From NCBI GenBank assembly GCA_028713975.1, contig JAQTNE010000018.1, positions 1-41,601 on the forward strand: a stretch of DNA of 41,601 nucleotides, written 5' to 3'. The position numbers and the translations under genes are program-made. Shown here piece after piece: positions 32,998 to 41,149 of the stretch. Every line of letters starts with the position of its first letter. Positions within the stretch are counted from its first letter, which is position 1. The notes under the pieces are model-generated. The model was not told the origin of the DNA and did not search any database. It was given only the letters and a program-made list of their open reading frames with translations. The DNA comes from Sulfuricella sp. GTDB lineage: Bacteria > Pseudomonadota > Gammaproteobacteria > Burkholderiales > Sulfuricellaceae.

Positions 32998-33879
32998 TCA
33001 GTGCCGGGTCTGCCCGGTTTCCATGACTACCGGGCTGGCGACAAAAATCTGTTCCGCGTCCACCGCATCGAATACATAGTGCTGGTTGCAAAACTCGCAG
33101 TCCACCTCGACATAGCCGGTTTCCTGCAAGACCGACTTGATTTCGTCACGACCCAGCATCCGCAAGGTGGTCGCGACCCGCTCGCGTGAGCAGCTGCAGC
33201 CGAAGTGCACCGGCGTACTGTCGAACAAACGGATGTCCTCCTCGTGAAACAGGCGATGGATGATCTTGCGCGCCGGCAGGCTGAGCAGTTCCTGTTGCTT
33301 AACCGTCTCACCAAGATGGATGGCGCGATTCCAGGCGTCCGCATCTTTGTCCTTGCCGTCGGGCATCCGCTGCAACAGCAGCCCTCCCGCCCGATTCGCG
33401 TCTGCCGCCAGCCATAGCCGCGTTTCGAGCTGCTCGGAGCGGCGCATGTAATTTTCCAGTACCTCGGCCACGGAGCCGCCCTCCAGATCGACGATCCCCT
33501 GATAAGTCTGCCGGCCCTTCTTCGGATCGAGGGTAATCACGAAACGCCCTTCGCCCACCAGGGCGGCAAAGGAATCCCCGTCCGGCAAGTCGCCTTGCCA
33601 GTGGGCCATGGCTCGCATCGTCAAGTCGGCGCCGCACTCCACCACCAGAAGCTTGATCGGGCCACCGCCCTGAATCTGCATGATCAGCGAACCGCCAAAT
33701 TTGAGCGTGGCGGAAAGCAGCGCCGCTGCCGCCATCAGCTCGCCGAGCAGAGTGCGTAGCGCCGGCGGGTAATCGCGCCGCTCCAGCACTGCCTGCCAGC
33801 AGGCGTCCAGGTGGACGATCCCGCCGCGCACCGCGGCGTGTTCAAACATGAAACGCTGCAAACTATCTGGCTGCTTCAA
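32998..33879 (-). CDS. hslO: Redox-regulated chaperone Hsp33
   Basis: A 293-residue cytoplasmic holdase activated by oxidation. The N-terminal domain (about 1-180) leads to a flexible linker and a zinc-binding redox switch with Cys228-x-Cys230 and Cys261-x2-Cys264, all four present. On oxidation these cysteines form disulfides, zinc leaves and the chaperone binds unfolding proteins. Length and motifs (HFGCSCSRERV, EFCNQHYVF) match the family. It is the first gene of the minus-strand hslO-hslR pair. The start lies 71 bp from the divergent gene at 33951. Confidence 0.96.
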   Translation of the reverse strand: MKQPDSLQRFMFEHAAVRGGIVHLDACWQAVLERRDYPPALRTLLGELMAAAALLSATLKFGGSLIMQIQGGGPIKLLVVECGADLTMRAMAHWQGDLPDGDSFAALVGEGRFVITLDPKKGRQTYQGIVDLEGGSVAEVLENYMRRSEQLETRLWLAADANRAGGLLLQRMPDGKDKDADAWNRAIHLGETVKQQELLSLPARKIIHRLFHEEDIRLFDSTPVHFGCSCSRERVATTLRMLGRDEIKSVLQETGYVEVDCEFCNQHYVFDAVDAEQIFVASPVVMETGQTRH

Positions 33880-33950
33880 ATTGTTCCTCGTGACAAAAAT
33901 GTATTTCCATTAAAATAGCGCCATTGTAATTCTTCTGACCGCCACCGAAA

Positions 33951-34151
33951 ATGAACCAGTCCAAGATCACCGATTGCGTCGAAATCCTGTGCCAGAAGGG
34001 TTGCAAGGAAGTTTCACGGATAATTGTCGCCCTGGAGCAAGGCGAACCGGTGGAAGGGGTTGGGCATCTCGATCCTGACGAGCTTCAGGCGGCGCTGGCC
34101 GAGCTGAAATCCGTCATGGCGGTCTACCAGCAAGGCGGCACCTGCTGGTGA
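33951..34151 (+). CDS. Small protein of unknown function
   Basis: A 66-residue, plus-strand gene in the divergent gap after hslO. It has three cysteines in the first 18 residues (CVEILCQKGC) and one near the C-terminus (GGTCW), which might bind metal or form disulfides. The rest is helical with many acidic residues (GHLDPDELQAALAELKSVM). I recognise no family, and no good ribosome binding site is visible. It ends four bases before the convergent gene. The open frame, composition and short gaps support it moderately. Confidence 0.55.
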   Translation: MNQSKITDCVEILCQKGCKEVSRIIVALEQGEPVEGVGHLDPDELQAALAELKSVMAVYQQGGTCW

Positions 34152-34155
34152 GCGC

Positions 34156-34611
34156 TTATTTCGGCCCCGATCTGCGCCTGGCCTGAAACCCGGCAATCCC
34201 CCGGATAATCTCATTGTAGGGCAGTTCTTGCAGGCTACCGAACCGTGTCTGCGCCTCAAGCACCAACTCGCGAATATCCGCCACCGGCTGTTCTTCCGTC
34301 CATTCCGGTCGCAGCACGCCCTGCAACCCAAGCAGACCGCCGCATTGCACTTTCACGTGCTTGGCATGAGGCAGTACCTCGTCAACATGCGTCAGCTTCA
34401 GGGCAAATGCCGCGTTGTGCCGCAGCAGCCCGATCAGCAACGTGCAATCTTCCAGCGCCAAGGCATCGTGGCAATTAACCGTCACCCGCTCCGCGATATT
34501 GATGCGCCCGGCCTCGCGGCAGCCGCATTGGCAAATCAGGATCGCCTTTTCGAACGGACAGGCGAGCGGATTCACCGAACGGTAGGTCTCTTTATATGCC
34601 TGCTCATCCAT
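34156..34611 (-). CDS. Conserved cysteine-rich protein of unknown function
   Basis: A 151-residue soluble protein with seven cysteines: Cys18, Cys27, Cys29, Cys31, Cys47, Cys56 and Cys90, six of them in the first 56 residues. The clustered pattern C-x8-C-x-C-x-C-x15-C-x8-C suggests a metal or Fe-S site. The second half (FALKLTHVDEVLPHAKH, VQCGGLLGLQ) looks well conserved in style but matches no family I can name with certainty. It follows the 75-residue gene on the same strand, with 20 bp between them. Function unknown. Confidence 0.7.
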   Translation of the reverse strand: MDEQAYKETYRSVNPLACPFEKAILICQCGCREAGRINIAERVTVNCHDALALEDCTLLIGLLRHNAAFALKLTHVDEVLPHAKHVKVQCGGLLGLQGVLRPEWTEEQPVADIRELVLEAQTRFGSLQELPYNEIIRGIAGFQARRRSGPK

Positions 34612-34631
34612 GTCGAACTTCGGCTAGAGGC

Positions 34632-34859
34632 TCAATAATCCTCGCCGGTCATCGGCTCGGGCTCGCGCACCTGGGTCAGCAGGTCTTCAGCCTGCATCTC
34701 ATCCTCAGCAAAAATCACCTTGACCGTATATTTGTCCGCTTGCGTCATGCCGGCGCGCACGGTCTTGGCAAAAGCACTGGCCTCCTTGAAGGTCGGAAAC
34801 GCTTCGACCTTTTCCAGTTGCTTGAAGGGGGGAGTGATTTTGTAAACGAAATAAGGCAT
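34632..34859 (-). CDS. Small conserved protein of unknown function
   Basis: A 75-residue protein with AGGAG eight bases before its ATG on the minus strand. It begins MPYFVYKITPPFKQLEKV and contains a lysine/alanine-rich helix (FKEASAFAKTVRAGM), then VKVIFAEDEMQAEDLL. The sequence could form a small alpha/beta fold. No membrane segment, signal or cysteine is seen. It is probably cotranscribed with the cysteine-rich gene downstream (34156-34611). I do not know a function. Confidence 0.7.
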   Translation of the reverse strand: MPYFVYKITPPFKQLEKVEAFPTFKEASAFAKTVRAGMTQADKYTVKVIFAEDEMQAEDLLTQVREPEPMTGEDY

Positions 34860-35009
34860 ATCGCACTCCTGAAAATGTCATTGTGAAAAACGGATTATAA
34901 CGGCCCTGAGACCGCAAGCAAGCCAGCAAGGAACGGTAAAGCTCAGATTCTACTTCAGGCGGCATAGCCGCCGATGCCATGCAACATGCTCCGAACAGGG
35001 CAAATACTG

Positions 35010-35927
35010 TCATCGCATCATCGTGCGCCGCGCCGGCAGCCTGTCTGCACGCCAGTTAGCCATCGCCCATTGCCAAAATGTATCCGGATCAGCATCCTTC
35101 AACTCCGCCGGAGGCAACTGGCCGAGAAAAGCCAGCGCCTCGAACAACACCGCCGCCGGGTTGGCAGCAGTCACCGCTGGCGCCAGGGTTTGCTTGCTGA
35201 GCTTCTCGCCGCGCGCGTTTACCGCCACCGGCAAATGCAGGTAGGCCGGGGTAGGCAATCCCAGCAATCGTTGCAGGTAAATCTGGCGCGGGGTGGAATC
35301 CAGCAAGTCAGCGCCGCGCACGATGTGGGTGATTGACTGCTCGGCGTCGTCCACTACCACCGCCAGTTGGTAGGCAAACAGGCCGTCGGCACGGCGCACG
35401 ACGAAATCGCCCACTTCCTTTTCCAACACCTGGCTGATGCCCCCCTGCAGCGCATCATCAAACCCGACCGAGCCAGCGTCAGTGCGCACTCTCATGGCCC
35501 GCCCTTGCCGGCCGGAAAGCAATCCGCCACGGCAGGTGTTGGGGTAAATCGGGCTATCAATGCCGCCAATGGCCGAGTCGGCGATTTCCTTGCGGGTACA
35601 GGCGCAGGGGTAAACCGCGCCGATTTTTTCCAGCTCGGCCAGGGCGGCGCGGTAGGCTTCATCGCGCGCGCTCTGGAACATCACCGGGCCATCCCAATAG
35701 AGGCCGAGCGCTTCCAGCGTGCGCAGGATATCGGCGGCAGCTCCCGCCACGACCCGTGGCAGGTCGAGGTCTTCCATGCGCACCAGCCATTCGCCGCCAC
35801 GGCTCCTGGCCTCGAGAAAACTGCCCACCGCCGCCACCAGCGAGCCGAAATGCAGCGGCCCGGTCGGCGAGGGCGCGAAACGGCCACGATAAGATGGAAT
35901 ATTATTAGCTGGCAACTGGAAACTCAT
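35010..35927 (-). CDS. gluQ: Glutamyl-Q tRNA(Asp) synthetase
   Basis: A 305-residue protein of the truncated GluRS type that attaches glutamate to queuosine in the anticodon of tRNA-Asp. The class I signature is FAPSPTGPLHFGS (residues about 17-29), and the KMSKS-like loop is KLSKQ. The zinc-binding cysteines in PCACT and the later NTC are visible. It has no anticodon-binding C-terminal domain, which separates it from gltX. It lies alone on the minus strand, with a 150-bp gap to the next gene. Confidence 0.95.
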   Translation of the reverse strand: MSFQLPANNIPSYRGRFAPSPTGPLHFGSLVAAVGSFLEARSRGGEWLVRMEDLDLPRVVAGAAADILRTLEALGLYWDGPVMFQSARDEAYRAALAELEKIGAVYPCACTRKEIADSAIGGIDSPIYPNTCRGGLLSGRQGRAMRVRTDAGSVGFDDALQGGISQVLEKEVGDFVVRRADGLFAYQLAVVVDDAEQSITHIVRGADLLDSTPRQIYLQRLLGLPTPAYLHLPVAVNARGEKLSKQTLAPAVTAANPAAVLFEALAFLGQLPPAELKDADPDTFWQWAMANWRADRLPARRTMMR

Positions 35928-36096
35928 GGACGTCTATCATATCGAATCATAACAAATCCTGAAAAAATCTCCCGGAGACCGTCCATCATGGTCGGCGATG
36001 GCGCGCGCATCTAAAGGCAAAACTGGGCTAAACTTGAAATCCGGCAGTTCTGCCGAAATATTGCTGTTTGATCTGGTTTAATAATAGGGGAATTTC

Positions 36097-37167
36097 ATGC
36101 CAAACAATCTGTTCACTCCGCTCCAGATAGGCTCGCTCACGCTTTCCAGCCGCATTGCGATGGCGCCGCTGACACGCAACCGTGCCGGTGCCGGCAACGT
36201 TCCCCAGGCGATGAACGTGGAGTACTACCGCCAACGCGCTTCAGCCGGGCTGATCATCACCGAAGGCGCGCAGATTTCCGCAACCGCAGTCGGCTACCCC
36301 GCCACTCCCGGCATTCACAGCGCCGAGCAGATCGCCGGCTGGAAACAGGTGACCGATGCCGTGCACAGCCGCAGCGGCAGAATATTCCTGCAGCTCTGGC
36401 ACTGCGGTCGGGTGTCGCACCCTTCATTGCAGCCGGATGGCATCCTGCCGGTTGCGCCTTCCGCCATTCAACTTGCCGGGGAAACTTTTACCTATCAGGG
36501 ATCGCAGCCGTTCGTCACGCCACGCGCACTGGCAACCGCCGATTTGCCGGCCATTGTCGCGGACTACCGCAAGGCCGCGCAAAACTGCGTGGAAGCGGGC
36601 TTCGACGGAGTTGAAATCCATGCCGCCAACGGCTACCTGATCGACCAGTTCATCCGCGACGGTTCCAACCGACGCACCGATGCCTACGGCGGCTCGCTGG
36701 AAAACCGCAGCCGGCTGCTGCTGGAAGTCACCGCAGCGGTTACCCAGATATGGGGCGCGGAACGGGTCGGCGTGCGCTTCTCGCCGATCAACAGCTTCAA
36801 CGGCATGCACGATTCCGACCCGCAGAAAACTTTCGATTACATGGCCGCCGCTCTGAATGCCTTCGACCTGGCCTATCTGCACGGCATGGAACTCGATTTC
36901 GGGCCCGACCAGCCGGCTTTCGATTTCGCCCGGTTCCGCAACTGCTTCAAGGGGCGCTACATGGCCAACGGCGGCTATGACCAGACCCGCGCCAGCGCCG
37001 CGCTGGCCTCGGGCTATGCCGACCTGGTGGCCTTCGGCGCGCTGTTCATCGCCAACCCCGACCTGCCGGAGCGCTTCGCCCGCAACGCCCCGCTCAACAC
37101 GCCAGACCAGAGCACCTTCTACGGCGGCGACGAAAAAGGCTATACCGATTACCCTGCTCTTTCTTAA
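36097..37167 (+). CDS. Old Yellow Enzyme family alkene reductase
   Basis: A 356-residue flavoprotein with a full TIM-barrel OYE fold. It begins NLFTPLQIGSLTLSSRIAMAPLTRNRA, the FMN-binding first strands. It contains the substrate-loop motif HAANGYLIDQF and RTDAYGGSLENRSRLLLE, which is diagnostic for the classical OYE class, and ends with a typical C-terminal NPDLPERFARNAPLN. Such enzymes reduce activated alkenes and nitro esters with NAD(P)H. GGGGA precedes the ATG. It is followed after 14 bp by a nitroreductase, so the two are likely an operon. Confidence 0.93.
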   Translation: MPNNLFTPLQIGSLTLSSRIAMAPLTRNRAGAGNVPQAMNVEYYRQRASAGLIITEGAQISATAVGYPATPGIHSAEQIAGWKQVTDAVHSRSGRIFLQLWHCGRVSHPSLQPDGILPVAPSAIQLAGETFTYQGSQPFVTPRALATADLPAIVADYRKAAQNCVEAGFDGVEIHAANGYLIDQFIRDGSNRRTDAYGGSLENRSRLLLEVTAAVTQIWGAERVGVRFSPINSFNGMHDSDPQKTFDYMAAALNAFDLAYLHGMELDFGPDQPAFDFARFRNCFKGRYMANGGYDQTRASAALASGYADLVAFGALFIANPDLPERFARNAPLNTPDQSTFYGGDEKGYTDYPALS

Positions 37168-37181
37168 TCCCAAGGAATTCC

Positions 37182-37787
37182 ATGCACACCAAAACCGCCC
37201 AAACCCAGGCCGATGTTCATGACTCCATCGCCAGACGCTGGAGCTGCCGCGCTTTCGACAAGACCAAACCGGTCAGCCGCGAGCAAATCGTCAGTCTGCT
37301 TGAAGCCGCGCGCTGGGCGCCCTCCTGCTTCGGCGACGAGCCCTGGCGCTTCATCGTGTGGGACAAAAACAGCAACGCAGCCGCCTGGCAAAAGGCCTTT
37401 GACTGCCTCGGGGAATGGAACCAGAACTGGGTGAAAAACGCACCGGTACTGGTGCTGACCACCGCCAACAGCCTGTTCCGCAAGAACGGCAGCCCCAATC
37501 GCTGGGGCCAGTACGATACCGGCGCCGCCGCCGAAAATCTCTGCTTGCAAGCTGTGGCTTGCGGCTTGATGGCGCACCAGATGGGCGGCTACGACGAGGC
37601 CAGGGTGCGCGACACCTTCAAGGTGCCGAAGGAGTTCGCCATCATGGCGATGATCGCCGTTGGCTATCAGGGCGAACCGGATATCCTCGACGACGAACTG
37701 AAACAACTGGAACTGGCCGAGCGCGCCCGAACCCCTCTCGGCGTGCATTTTTTCGAGAATGACTGGGGTTTGCCGATAAAAGGCTAA
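37182..37787 (+). CDS. Nitroreductase family protein
   Basis: A 201-residue FMN-dependent protein. Family motifs are present: SIARRWSCRAFD near the start, LEAARWAPSCFGDEPWRFIV, and GAAAENLCLQAVACGLMAHQMGG over the middle helix. It would reduce nitro groups, quinones or related electrophiles with NAD(P)H. AAGGA lies five bases upstream of the start. It lies 14 bp after the Old Yellow Enzyme gene, suggesting joint detoxification. Its stop codon overlaps that of the convergent arfB within CTAA. Confidence 0.93.
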   Translation: MHTKTAQTQADVHDSIARRWSCRAFDKTKPVSREQIVSLLEAARWAPSCFGDEPWRFIVWDKNSNAAAWQKAFDCLGEWNQNWVKNAPVLVLTTANSLFRKNGSPNRWGQYDTGAAAENLCLQAVACGLMAHQMGGYDEARVRDTFKVPKEFAIMAMIAVGYQGEPDILDDELKQLELAERARTPLGVHFFENDWGLPIKG

Positions 37788-38200
37788 TCCTCGATTTTCC
37801 CCCGCCCGCGCTTGACCTCGCCGCGCTGCTTTTTGGATTCCAGCCGGCGTTTTTGTGACGCACGGGTCGGCTTGGTGCCGATGCGCAATTTGGGCTTCTC
37901 GGCGGCCTGGCAGATCAGCGCAACCAGGCGTGCGATCGCATCCTGCCGGTTGCGCTCCTGCGTCCGGAAACGCTTCGCCTCGATCAGCACTTCGCCTTCA
38001 TTGGTCAGGCGGCTTCCCGCCAGCTTCATCAGGCGGACACGCACCTCCTCCGGCAACGAAGGCGATAATGCCACATTGAAGCGCAACTGCACTGCGGTAG
38101 AAACCTTGTTGACGTTCTGCCCGCCCGGCCCGGAGGCGCGGATAAACTGCAATTCGATTTCGCGCTCGTCAATGGCGAGCTGTGGAGTAATCCGGATCAT
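37784..38200 (-). CDS. arfB: Alternative ribosome-rescue factor ArfB (YaeJ)
   Basis: A 138-residue protein with the class-I release-factor GGQ domain, FIRASGPGGQNVNKV (residues about 19-33). A basic C-terminal tail (KRRLESKKQRGEVKRGRGK) inserts into the empty mRNA channel of stalled ribosomes. It hydrolyses peptidyl-tRNA on non-stop ribosomes. Length and motif match YaeJ. The stop codon at 37784-37786 overlaps the stop of the convergent nitroreductase gene. A short divergent region of 81 bp separates it from the fructosamine-kinase-like gene. Confidence 0.95.
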   Translation of the reverse strand: MIRITPQLAIDEREIELQFIRASGPGGQNVNKVSTAVQLRFNVALSPSLPEEVRVRLMKLAGSRLTNEGEVLIEAKRFRTQERNRQDAIARLVALICQAAEKPKLRIGTKPTRASQKRRLESKKQRGEVKRGRGKIED

Positions 38201-38281
38201 GTTTAAACAGGGTGATAACGGCCGACTCAGGCCGGAAGTTGATCATGATATAGCACCAAATCCAGGTTCGCGAGGCGAATA

Positions 38282-39160
38282 ATGTGGCGGGACATCAGCA
38301 AGGAAATCTCTGCGGCAACCGGCAAGGCTTTTCTCGCTAAAGCTGGCCGGCCTGTTGGCGGCGGGTGCATTAACTCCGCCTATCTGGTCGAGGACGGTAC
38401 GCGCCGCCTCTTCGTCAAAACCAATCGGGCGTCTAACCTTGCCATGTTCGAGGCGGAGGCCGAGGGCCTGCGCGAAATCGCCGCAACGCGCACCGTCCGC
38501 GTGCCGGCCCCGATATGCACGGGAGTAGCGCTGGATTCGGCATTTCTGGTGCTGGAATTTTTCGACCTCCACCCTCGAGGAGAAGGTCGGGCAGAAATGT
38601 TGGGGCGCCAATTGGCCGAGATGCACCAGGTAGCGGGAACTCAATATGGCTGGCATCGCAACAATACCATCGGTTCCACGCTTCAGGTCAATGCACTCGC
38701 CGATAACTGGCCGGAATTCTGGCGCGACCGGCGGCTCGGCCCCCAACTTGCGCTGGCCGCAAGCAACGGGCACAACAGCGCGCGACTAAGACAGGCGGAA
38801 CATTTGATGGACAGGCTGGATGGATTTTTTGCGGGGTACGTTCCGCCGCCATCGCTGCTGCATGGCGACTTGTGGAGCGGAAACCATGCCTATCTGCACG
38901 GCGGCGAGCCGGTTATCTTCGACCCGGCAGTCTACTATGGAGACAGGGAAACCGATCTGGCGATGACCGAACTGTTCGGCGGCTTTCCGGTTGCATTTTA
39001 CGCGGCCTACCGCGAGGTACTCCCTCTTGACCCCGGCTATCGTGTGCGAAAGACGCTGTATAAGCTTTACCACGTACTGAACCACCTCAACCTGTTCGGC
39101 GGAGGCTATTCAGTGCAGGCAGAGAGGATGATCGGAGAACTGCTGGGCGAAGCGGGGTGA
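38282..39160 (+). CDS. Fructosamine kinase family protein
   Basis: A 292-residue protein of the protein-kinase-like/aminoglycoside-phosphotransferase fold. GGGCINSAYLV and the ATP-binding lysine in RLFVKTN lie in the N lobe. The catalytic loop LLHGDLWSGNHAYL and metal-binding IFDPAVYYGDRETDLAMTELFGGF follow. Fructosamine kinases repair glycated proteins and amines by phosphorylating the sugar, and bacterial members usually act on ribulosamines or low-molecular-weight amines. The coding strand is plus, after an 81-bp divergent gap from arfB. Confidence 0.93.
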   Translation: MWRDISKEISAATGKAFLAKAGRPVGGGCINSAYLVEDGTRRLFVKTNRASNLAMFEAEAEGLREIAATRTVRVPAPICTGVALDSAFLVLEFFDLHPRGEGRAEMLGRQLAEMHQVAGTQYGWHRNNTIGSTLQVNALADNWPEFWRDRRLGPQLALAASNGHNSARLRQAEHLMDRLDGFFAGYVPPPSLLHGDLWSGNHAYLHGGEPVIFDPAVYYGDRETDLAMTELFGGFPVAFYAAYREVLPLDPGYRVRKTLYKLYHVLNHLNLFGGGYSVQAERMIGELLGEAG

Positions 39161-39200
39161 AGCTTTACCCCCGAACGGTGCCACGCAAGGTGAGTCGGAA

Positions 39201-39404
39201 CTAGGCCTTGGTATTGATGTTCTGCCCCAGATGCGACGGCAGATTGGATGACGATGGCTGGGAGGGCTGTTGCACAGAACCGATCAATGTGGCGATGTTC
39301 TGCTTGTCCATGTCCATGGCTTTCCTCAGGATGGTGTTGCCAATCGCGTCACCGGCTGCCTGCCCGGATAAAGCACTAACATTAGATGCACTGGATATAT
39401 CCAT
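39201..39404 (-). CDS. YjfB-like putative motility protein
   Basis: A 67-residue protein starting at the ATG that has AGGAG seven bases upstream (minus strand). A longer reading with 55 more residues has no ribosome binding site. It begins MDISSASNVSAL, with AGDAIGNTILRKAMDMDKQN and a Gln/Pro/Ser-rich C-terminus. This matches the short YjfB family, whose members have been called putative motility proteins without a known function. It is convergent with the fructosamine-kinase-like gene and divergent from the sox operon. Confidence 0.75.
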   Translation of the reverse strand: MDISSASNVSALSGQAAGDAIGNTILRKAMDMDKQNIATLIGSVQQPSQPSSSNLPSHLGQNINTKA

Positions 39405-39721
39405 GATAAAACTCCTACATAAATTATGCCCTACAGTTACCAAGATATAGCACAAGTCGACCGAATACAAGAAAAAAATATCGCCTTGATCTGCATTATA
39501 GGAAATTGGCCGTCGACGCACTTGCCAATTAGCCTGGTACATATGTACTAACCATTGGAAAAAGAACAATAATTTTCAAAAAAAGCTTGCCTTTGCCAAA
39601 ACAAATTCAGTATGCTTGGCTTAACGTAAACGGCAAGACCCCCACCTTCAAAAAAAGCCGTGGCTTCACTTTGTGGGAGCATTTGATCTTGAAGATGGAT
39701 ACTGGAAATCAGGAGGATTTG
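39405..39721. promoter_or_regulatory. Divergent yjfB-sox control region
   Basis: A 317-bp AT-rich gap separates the minus-strand YjfB-like gene from soxX. It contains an inverted repeat AATTGGC (39504-39510) with GCCAATT (39524-39530), and a perfect 12-bp palindrome GTACATATGTAC (39537-39548). Either could be an operator for a regulator of sox. A weak -35/-10 pair, TTGCCT (39587-39592) and TATGCT (39611-39616) with an 18-bp spacer, faces soxX. No experimental promoter is implied. Confidence 0.4.
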
Positions 39722-40081
39722 ATGCAAAAAAAATCAGCACTTTTGTTTGCGCTTATCGCCGGGCTGGGGATGGCAAACATAGCCGTGGCAGCCGAAACCG
39801 CCGCAGCTATGGACGGGCGGAAAATCGCTTTCGACCGCAACAGGGGAAATTGCCTTTCCTGCCATGCGATTCCCAACGATCCCAAGGCCGAATCGGCCGG
39901 CAATATCGGCCCACCCTTTATCATGATGAAGGAACGCTATCCGGATCGCGCCAAATTGCGCGCACAGATATGGGATCCCACCCAGGTCAACCCGAGAACT
40001 GCGATGCCGCCTTTCGGCAAACACCGTATACTGACCGAGCAGGAAATTGATCAAGTTGTTGAATACGTACAAAGCCTTTAA
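39722..40081 (+). CDS. soxX: SoxX, monohaem cytochrome c subunit of SoxAX
   Basis: A 119-residue periplasmic protein. The ATG at 39722 has AGGAGG six bases upstream and gives a proper Sec signal (MQKKSALLFALIAGLGMANIAVA, cut at about residue 23-24), whereas an upstream reading from 39587 lacks this. Haem attaches at Cys44-x2-Cys47-His48 (CLSCH), with Met in TAMPPFG as likely axial ligand. SoxX with SoxA forms the cytochrome that couples thiosulfate to the SoxYZ carrier. It is the first gene of the soxXYZA run. Confidence 0.94.
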   Translation: MQKKSALLFALIAGLGMANIAVAAETAAAMDGRKIAFDRNRGNCLSCHAIPNDPKAESAGNIGPPFIMMKERYPDRAKLRAQIWDPTQVNPRTAMPPFGKHRILTEQEIDQVVEYVQSL

Positions 40082-40109
40082 TTTTTAAACCTGAAATGAG
40101 GAACAAACA

Positions 40110-40580
40110 ATGAATCAATTGCGTAGAACCTTTTTGAAGAACACCGGTGCAGCTGGCACGATAGCAGTCGCGATCGCGGCCGGCCTGCTCAAACCCGGCC
40201 AGGTGCTGGCTGCGGAATGGAACAAGGCGGCATTCAATGCAACGACCACGGACGAGGCCATGAAACTCGTCAGCGTGGCAGGCGCAGCCGAAAGCAAGGA
40301 TGTCCAGATCAAGGCGCCGGATATTGCGGAAAATGGCGCAGTCGTGCCGGTGGAAATCACCAGCAAGATCCCGGGTACTACCTCAATCATGATTTTCGTG
40401 GACAAGAACCAGAACCCGCTGGTCACCGATTTCACGCTATCCAATGGCGCAGAACCCTACATTTCCACGCGCATCAAGATGGCATCCACCTCCCACGTCA
40501 GGGCAGTGATCAAAGCCGGCGGCAAGGCTTATTTCGCAACCAAGGAAGTCAAGGTCACCATCGGCGGCTGCGGCGGCTGA
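40110..40580 (+). CDS. soxY: SoxY, sulfur-carrier subunit of SoxYZ
   Basis: A 156-residue exported protein. It begins with a Tat signal (RRTFLKNTGAAG) and a hydrophobic stretch to LAAEW. The C-terminus GGCGG carries Cys154, to which thiosulfate and the sulfur intermediates are attached. SoxY forms the SoxYZ complex with the product of soxZ 70 bp downstream. The start follows TGAGGAACAA. All hallmark features of functional SoxY are present. Confidence 0.97.
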   Translation: MNQLRRTFLKNTGAAGTIAVAIAAGLLKPGQVLAAEWNKAAFNATTTDEAMKLVSVAGAAESKDVQIKAPDIAENGAVVPVEITSKIPGTTSIMIFVDKNQNPLVTDFTLSNGAEPYISTRIKMASTSHVRAVIKAGGKAYFATKEVKVTIGGCGG

Positions 40581-40650
40581 TCGAACCGGAATCGGCCGGA
40601 TCATTCACCCCGTAAAATAAATTGAACAGCTTAACTTTAAGGATACGAAC

Positions 40651-40965
40651 ATGGCTGAAGGAATGAAAATTCGCGCGACGCTGCAAGGCGATGTCGCTGA
40701 CGTAAAATCGCTGATGAACCACATCATGGAAACCGGGCTGCGCAAGGATGCAAAAACAGGGAAATTGATCCCTGCCCACTTCATCAACCAGGTCGTTGCC
40801 ACTCTGAATGGCAAAACAGTGCTGGAGGCACACTGGGGTGCAGCAGTTTCCAAAAACCCCTTCCTGGGTTTCAAGGTCAAGGGCGCCAAGGCCGGGGACA
40901 AGATTGCCATTAACACGGTGGACAACAACGGCGAAAAAATCAGCGGCGAAACGACCGTAGCCTAA
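40651..40965 (+). CDS. soxZ: SoxZ, partner subunit of SoxYZ
   Basis: A 104-residue beta-sandwich protein without its own signal peptide, exported with SoxY. It has the family's KIRATLQGDVADVKSLMNHIMETGLRKD pattern (split across residues 5-32) and IPAHFINQV. SoxZ supports the SoxY swinging arm during thiosulfate oxidation. AAGGA precedes the ATG. It lies 70 bp after soxY and 184 bp before soxA. Confidence 0.96.
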   Translation: MAEGMKIRATLQGDVADVKSLMNHIMETGLRKDAKTGKLIPAHFINQVVATLNGKTVLEAHWGAAVSKNPFLGFKVKGAKAGDKIAINTVDNNGEKISGETTVA

Positions 40966-41075
40966 AAGCATCAGGAAAGGGCGGGCGGAATCCGGAAGCC
41001 GAAATGTACGCAAAGGTACATGAGGTGGACACCGCCCGTACCATCCTGGCGTGCAGCAATTTTAAGCCAGGGCGC

Positions 41076-41102
41076 CTGGCCAGTCGGGATATATCCGGCC
41101 AG
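41076..41102 (+). other. Inverted repeat between soxZ and soxA
   Basis: CTGGCC (41076-41081) is complementary to GGCCAG (41097-41102) around 15 bases that contain GGGATATATCC. It stands in a 184-bp gap, the only long gap in the sox run. It may be an mRNA processing or attenuation structure. It lacks a T tract. Confidence 0.4.
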
Positions 41103-41149
41103 ATTCACTCTAAAAAAAGAAAATATAACTGATTTCTGAAAAAGGAACG

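Noticed and set aside
36042..36055. CGGCA-GTTC-TGCCG inverted repeat before the Old Yellow Enzyme gene
   Set aside because: Five-bp arms are too short to separate from chance in GC-rich DNA, although it could be a regulator site.
37784..37787. Overlapping stop codons of nitroreductase and arfB
   Set aside because: A CTAA palindrome shared by two convergent stops is neat but common in compact genomes and needs no special explanation.
39587..39721. Upstream extension of SoxX
   Set aside because: The extension would place 45 hydrophilic residues before a clear Sec signal; AGGAGG before 39722 decides the start.
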